Assembly (NCBI GenBank): GCA_033961575.1
Contig: CM066740.1
Location: 17,831,501-17,895,500 of the forward strand
Direction of reading: 5' to 3'
Length of the DNA stretch: 64,000 nt
From: Aselliscus stoliczkanus
Taxonomy: Eukaryota; Chordata; Mammalia; Chiroptera; Hipposideridae
Each line of letters starts with the position of its first letter. Positions within the stretch are counted from its first letter, which is position 1. Under the pieces are notes generated by a model. The model did not search any database and was not told where the DNA came from. It saw only the letters and a list, made by a program, of their open reading frames with translations. The translations under genes and the position numbers were made by a program. Positions 59,695-64,000 of the stretch are shown one piece after another.

Positions 59695-59797
59695 ATTATT
59701 ATTATTATTTTGAGAGCGGTGTCATTGGCCCTCATATGTGGGACTCGAACCGGGGCCGCTGGCGTCCCAAGCCAGCGCTTAACCACCCGGCCGGCCC
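59695..59797 (-). mobile_element. Short SINE just upstream of TOMM7
   Basis: A (TTA)n tail, then GAGAGCGGTGTCATTGGCCC, GACTCGAACCGGGGCCGC and CACCCGGCCGGCCC. The target duplication AGTACGCAATTATT is perfect (59681-59694 and 59798-59811). It ends about 440 bp before the TOMM7 start codon. Confidence 0.95.
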
Positions 59798-60044
59798 AGT
59801 ACGCAATTATTAAAAGGCAGGTTAAAAGCACACACTAGGGGTCTCTCTCCTATGATAATACAATAGTATAACTGCCATATATTGGAGGTGACGTTAAAAA
59901 ACGTGTAATACTGTGGAAAGAGAGAGCGCATTCCACGTTGAAGGAGCCCCAAAAGCACTGCCTCAAGCAAGCGGCAGTGAGCAAAACCCGGCGATTCAAA
60001 ACGTTTGCAACGTGAACTCCGGCCTCCCAGCGAGCCTAACCCAC

Positions 60045-60055
60045 CACGCATGCGC
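60045..60055. promoter_or_regulatory. NRF-1-like site (distal)
   Basis: CACGCATGCGCC resembles the NRF-1 consensus YGCGCAYGCGCR with one mismatch, about 185 bp before the TOMM7 ATG. Confidence 0.55.
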
Positions 60056-60157
60056 CTTCCCTAGGCAACGCCGCGGAGAGGCGAAGCGCATGAAGGGCGA
60101 CACTTTACGACCTCGGCGGGAGCCGCTCGCGACTCTTTTGCCGTAAAGGCCGTGCGC

Positions 60158-60170
60158 GGCGCATGCGCAG
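60158..60170. promoter_or_regulatory. NRF-1 site (proximal)
   Basis: GGCGCATGCGCAG contains GCGCATGCGC, the palindromic core of the NRF-1 motif, about 70 bp before the TOMM7 ATG. NRF-1 drives many nuclear genes for mitochondrial proteins, so the site fits the gene. Confidence 0.75.
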
Positions 60171-60236
60171 CACCTCTCTCTCGTTCCGGCTTCCCGACGC
60201 GTCGCCGTGGCTGTGGGTTCTTCCTGGGCCGTCGCC

Positions 60237-60339
60237 ATGGTGAAGCTGAGCAAAGAAGCCAAGCAGAGGCTGCAGCAGCTCTTCAAGGGCGGCCAGTTTG
60301 CCATCCGCTGGGGCTTTATTCCTCTCGTGATTTACCTAG
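60237..60339 (+). CDS. TOMM7: TOMM7 exon 1 (coding start; partial gene)
   Basis: TOMM7 is a small subunit of the TOM complex in the mitochondrial outer membrane. It helps assemble and modulate the import channel and, in mammals, helps stabilise PINK1 on depolarised mitochondria. The ATG at 60237 sits in GTCGCCATGG, a good Kozak context, inside a CpG island. Thirty-four codons follow, starting MVKLSKEAKQRLQQLFKG and ending RWGFIPLVIYL. They match remembered human TOMM7 almost exactly (Gly at residue 19 where I recall Ser). The exon stops in phase 1 at CTAG|GTCAGT, a proper donor, so this is the intron-bearing gene and not a processed copy. The predicted membrane helix begins in FAIRWGFIPLVIYL. 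The full protein is about 55 residues, and the rest lies past the right edge. Confidence 0.97.
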
Positions 60340-60508
60340 GTCAGTGGGAGAAGAGCCTGGGAGGAGCGGGGAGGGAGGGAGGTGCGGAGGCTGCGACTCC
60401 ATTTTTGGCAGCTGGGGCGGGAGAGAGACAGGGGACCGCTCTGTGCAGGTCCTTTGAGGCGTTCTGGCCAACTGAGGTCGGTCTGACTTGAGTTCGAATT
60501 CCAGTTTT

Positions 60509-60631
60509 TTTTTTTTTTTTTTGAGGGCAGTGTCACTGGCCCTTCAATGTGGGACCCGAACATGTGGGACCCGAACCGGTGGCCCTGGCTTCCCAAGCCA
60601 GCGCTTAACCACCGCGCCACTCGGCCGGCCC
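60509..60631 (-). mobile_element. Short SINE with internal duplication
   Basis: Poly(T), GAGGGCAGTGTCACTGGCCC, and then ATGTGGGACCCGAAC present twice in a row (about 60549-60577). The target duplication TCGAATTCCAGTTTT is perfect (60494 and 60632). Confidence 0.95.
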
Positions 60632-60904
60632 TCGAATTCCAGTTTTATCCTTCACTGGTTTTATGGTTTATAACAAGTCTCGTAATCCCTCCCGTTCTGG
60701 TTTTACATGTGTAAAATGGAGGTGACATGCTTTTCAGGGTTGTTGGGAGAATCGGACTACCTGACGTATGGGAAAACGATCCGTGTCACTCTTAGGCCCC
60801 AGGTGGGTTTCAGGGCGGCTGTGCTCACCGTTCCAGGTCGGCTGGCCGCAGCGCGAAGAGGCCTGTAGGTAGCGTGCATATGCCTCTGCCTTACACATGA
60901 TTTT

Positions 60905-61304
60905 TTTTTTTCCGAAGATTTTTATTGGGGAATTGGGGGAGGGGAACAGACAAGTCGCCGTCCTTGTTCTTCAGTCCAGTTACAGAGGAAGCTGCTTCAC
61001 TGGCCCATGTTGGTATCGTCATTGCGCTCTTCCCAGATGAGTTAGATCGGTCCACGGCCTCTGGATGGTCACTCACTGGGCTATCAGCAGCTCACGCTGG
61101 CTGCCGGCCGCTCACTGTAGCCTATGGCAACCCACTGCAGCAGGGGCTGCAGCCTACACCGTCGCCGGGGACTCGCACAGCCCAGCTCCAAGTGGAGCTG
61201 TTAGCTGTAGAGGGCAGTGTCACTGGCCCTCATATGTGGGATCCGAACCGGGGCCACTGGCATCCCAAAACCAGCTCCCAATGAATGCGCCACTCAGCCG
61301 GTCC
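60905..61304 (-). mobile_element. Composite tRNA-derived SINE (long type)
   Basis: GAAGATTTTTATTGGGGAAT at the left and TGCGCCACTCAGCCGG at the right. The flanking repeat is TTAMACATGATTTT (60891 and 61305). Third copy of the long type in the window. Confidence 0.94.
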
Positions 61305-61359
61305 TTAAACATGATTTTGATGATTGCTGTTGGCATCTGCATTTTGACCTGGGCAATGG

Positions 61360-61530
61360 GCATGGATGATTTTTATTATAGATCCCATTTTACAGGTGAG
61401 GAAACTAAGTCATAGAGAAGCTTTGATTCTTGTGGGAGGTCACACAGCTGTTAAGTGGGGGCGCTATGGACTCAAGCAGTGGGGCATCAGCGCCCCTATG
61501 CTAACCGTTACGCTGTACCGAAAAGCTCTG
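61360..61530 (+). mobile_element. MIR SINE
   Basis: CCCATTTTACAGGTGAGGAA, GGTCACACAGCTGTTAAGTG and a CGCTGTACC end are MIR phrases. Confidence 0.88.
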
Positions 61531-61649
61531 TAAACACTCAGGCAAATGTTTGCACATTGGGGCTTTATCCTATTTCTAGTTTTGGGTAGGTTTTTTTCTT
61601 TTTTAATCTTATTGCCCTACTCAGGTAACACGGTAGAAAGAGCCTCCCT

Positions 61650-61664
61650 CCCCCCCCCCCCCCC
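61650..61664. repeat. Poly(C) tract
   Basis: About 15 consecutive C bases. Confidence 0.95.
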
Positions 61665-61702
61665 AGCTCATGTCAGTTTGAGCATAAAGTTTGACATTTT
61701 CT

Positions 61703-61895
61703 TCTTTTTTTTTTTTTTATAATTTTACTTTATTGGGAAACAGTGTATTTCTCCAGGACCCATCAGCTCCAGGTTAAGTTGTTGTTTTCTCTTTTGTTTT
61801 TTGGGCAGTGTCACTGGCCCTCCTGTGTGGGACCGATCCAGGGCCGCTGGCTTCCCAGGCCAGCGCTCAACCACCGCGCCAATCGGCCGGCCCCC
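61703..61895 (-). mobile_element. SINE with alternative 3' end
   Basis: The minus strand reads tRNA-like head, CAGTGACACTGCCC, then AACAACTTAACCTGGAGCTG and CCCAATAAAGTAAAATT before poly(A). The 3' part differs from both the short and long types. The target duplication AAGTTTGACATTTTCT is perfect (61687 and 61896). Confidence 0.93.
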
Positions 61896-62158
61896 AAGTT
61901 TGACATTTTCTAAAACAAAATGTCACACTTCGAAATCCTATGATTTTTAACAAGGTGCTGCTTCCTATTTGGTTTGGGTGTCACGCATTGCCTGCGAGAA
62001 AGGACGCTCTTAACTTTGACAGAACCTTTGATTATACTGGACGTTCTTTGGGCAGCTGTGGCTCCCATGTCCTGATGAATTGCAAGCCAGTTTTATCACC
62101 TAGGAATACTTAAGTATTCAGGACTTAGGAAGATCTTCTTTCCTTATGTTGAATACAA

Positions 62159-62266
62159 CTTTTTTTTTTTTGGAGGGCAGTGTCACTGGCCCTCATATGT
62201 GGGACTCGAACCGGGGTCTCTGGCGTCCCAAGCCAGCGCTTTACCACCGCGCCACTCGGCCGGTCC
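62159..62266 (-). mobile_element. Short tRNA-derived SINE
   Basis: GAGGGCAGTGTCACTGGCCC, GGGACTCGAACCGGGGTC, GCGCCACTCGGCCGGTCC. The target duplication is TGAATACAAC (62149 and 62267). Confidence 0.95.
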
Positions 62267-64000
62267 TGAATACAACATTTTTTAAAGCATTACTTTCCCA
62301 GATTTTAGTGACTGTGCAGGTATCAGGGATTAGAGCACGTGACTGACAGCCTGCTGTTAACAGGCTGTGCTGTTCCTCCTCTTCCTCCCCAACGCCCCCG
62401 CGACCCAATGTTCACTTAGTGGTGGAAGGGCCCAGCTTGGCTAGTGAAACGCTGGGACTGGCTCTCCTTTTAGCTGAGGAAGGATGGAGGCTTTTCTTCT
62501 TCCCTTTCATTGTGCTAGTGCCTTTTTTTTCCCATTGCTGTGTCTTGCTCTCTGTCCCTTGTGGCTTCTTTGCTGCCTATACGTCTTTTCATGTACCTTT
62601 CCTGCCTTCTCTTTTTGAGATTTATTTTCTACTTGCCAGAAAGCTGTAGCTGGTTGCCACAATCTGTGTGTCAAGGGCTTTGGGCTGAAGAGTAGGTAAT
62701 GCTTTCCTTTTCTACCCTGGAGTTTATTTTTCTTTTTTGTGCATAATGACTATATTCTTTCATAGGATTATTACCATGATGGCAATTGCCCCTCTAGCAT
62801 CCAACACAGGCTGAGACTGATGTTAAGGCCATCTTTTCAGTGCTTCTTCCTGTTAATCACTGTCTGTTTTTTACACTGGGTATAAATTTAATTTTATGTC
62901 TAACCTAGTTCCCAGGTTATTTCTCTACCTCTGCCCTCGCTAAAACCTGCCACAGCAGATTGGTTTTCTTGTGTCATTTAGGTTCTAACCTAAATACCCT
63001 TAAATACCTTTTTAGAGCTTCAGGGAGGGAGTATTATGGGATTATAGTGCTCTAAAATAGGGCAGACAGTAATATTATGGTAAAGAAAATGTTTGGACAT
63101 TTACCAACAAAAAGATTTTAATGAATCACCTATTGGAAGACAGCTCTCTGTAGTGTCTTGAATTTCTACAAATATTGTGAGCAGAGGCTGTGACCACCCT
63201 TTATTCCATATTGTCTATTTAAGGATCGTTTGTAGAGTGAACAGCCTCAGAAAATAGTACCTTCCTCCAGAACATTATAAAAGATTCTGGTTCCCTAAAT
63301 GGTTATCTCCTAAATGATGATACTCTGACTACAGCCATTGCTAGGAGTAATATATTCTTTGTTTCTGCTTGGAATCTTGTGTCTTCTATAAGCATCAGTG
63401 AAACTTGCAGTCTAGTTTGTTGTCTTGAAAATGGGGTAAAATTTCATACCCCTCACCGTTCTTGATACCAACTCTAATTTTAATCATTTACTTCAACACA
63501 TTAACATATATGTTCAGTTAATCAGTATATTTTAAATTGTAAAAGGTTTATTTAATATGTATAGTAAGAGCGTTGACTTAATCAGGTTGTTAATAAAATG
63601 GATTTTTCCCCTCCTCCCTTTTTTTAAAAAATCTCCAATCTTTGCTTTATAAAAAGAGATTTATAGGGGATAAAATAAGGTATTCTCAATTGTTTTTAAC
63701 ATTTGGTTTTCTTAAAAGAAATCCTTGCTCTTTGTAGTTTTTCATCCAGGATGATTTGGTGGTTGTGATATATTTTTCCTGGGTAATGACTAATAATGAA
63801 AGATAATGCATGCTAATAATGAAAGAATGCATACTCATGGTATGTATAATAGGAAGAAGATAGTTTATCCTCTTTGTGGCTTAGTCCTGGACATAACCAT
63901 ACTCTAGCGGAGATTTGAGAGCGTTTTGTAGCATCAGGAAATCTAGATGGAGCGTGCAGTTCTGGATATCATTGTAGCCACCCTAGGTTCATTTAAAAAG

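Larger units (their letters stand above)
59900..60480 (+). promoter_or_regulatory. TOMM7: TOMM7 CpG-island promoter
   Basis: GC-rich, CpG-dense region spanning the TOMM7 start, without an obvious TATA box. It is typical of a housekeeping promoter. It carries two NRF-1-type motifs and a GTTCCGGCTTCC segment (about 60183-60194) that includes a reversed ETS-like core. Confidence 0.85.
60340..64000 (+). other. TOMM7: TOMM7 intron 1 (start)
   Basis: Runs to the window edge. It contains SINEs at 60509, 60905, 61703 and 62159, a MIR at 61360 and a poly(C) tract. I do not find TOMM7 exon 2 (which would begin with the FKRGADPG codons). The stretch 62277-64000 holds no feature I can name. Confidence 0.85.

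Noticed and set aside
1..64000. CRISPR arrays, operons, phage or bacterial genes
   Set aside because: Introns, SINEs, L1 and microsatellites show mammalian nuclear DNA; no regularly spaced array with unique spacers is present.

Overview
The window is nuclear DNA from a mammal, most likely a bat of the suborder Yinpterochiroptera. The evidence is the repeat content. There are about twenty young tRNA-derived SINEs carrying GTTAAGCGCTGGC and GGTTCGGGTCCCACAT (A- and B-box region) and GAGGGCCAGTGACACTG. Longer composite SINEs end in CCCCAATAAAATCTTT. There are also mariner DNA transposons, L1, L2, MIR, MER5A and MLT1 copies. The clade call rests on remembered SINE sequences and is tentative. The window holds very little coding sequence.

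Layout. Positions 1-7.3 kb are repeat-on-repeat: a composite SINE, a fold-back mariner (848-1385), a near full-length mariner (1400-2811) split by a SINE, L1 pieces broken by an MLT1 LTR and a MER5A-like piece, a 79-bp mariner MITE and a SINE within a SINE. From 7.3 to 18.5 kb there is intergenic sequence with L2, MIR, SINEs and simple repeats. From 18.59 to 37.63 kb lie eight exons, in order and on the + strand, of a ferroportin-like (SLC40A1-like) gene. They keep introns and exon phases but carry frameshifts, in-frame stops and lost splice sites. It is therefore an unprocessed pseudogene of a ferroportin paralogue, and it is the most interesting object here. From 38 to 59 kb there is intergenic sequence with an orphan CpG island at 45.2-46.0 kb, a 145-bp tandem duplication, L1, L2 and MLT1. 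From 59.9 kb to the right edge is the CpG-island promoter and first coding exon of TOMM7 (+), with NRF-1-type motifs. Its intron 1 is crowded with SINEs that all lie antisense to the gene, and later TOMM7 exons are outside the window.

The only intact protein-coding exon I can support is TOMM7 exon 1, a small subunit of the mitochondrial outer-membrane import complex. In human, TOMM7 has HYCC1/FAM126A upstream in the same orientation. By synteny (inference) the ferroportin relic would lie between those two genes. Gene calls were made by eye against remembered family sequences; no alignment or database search was run.
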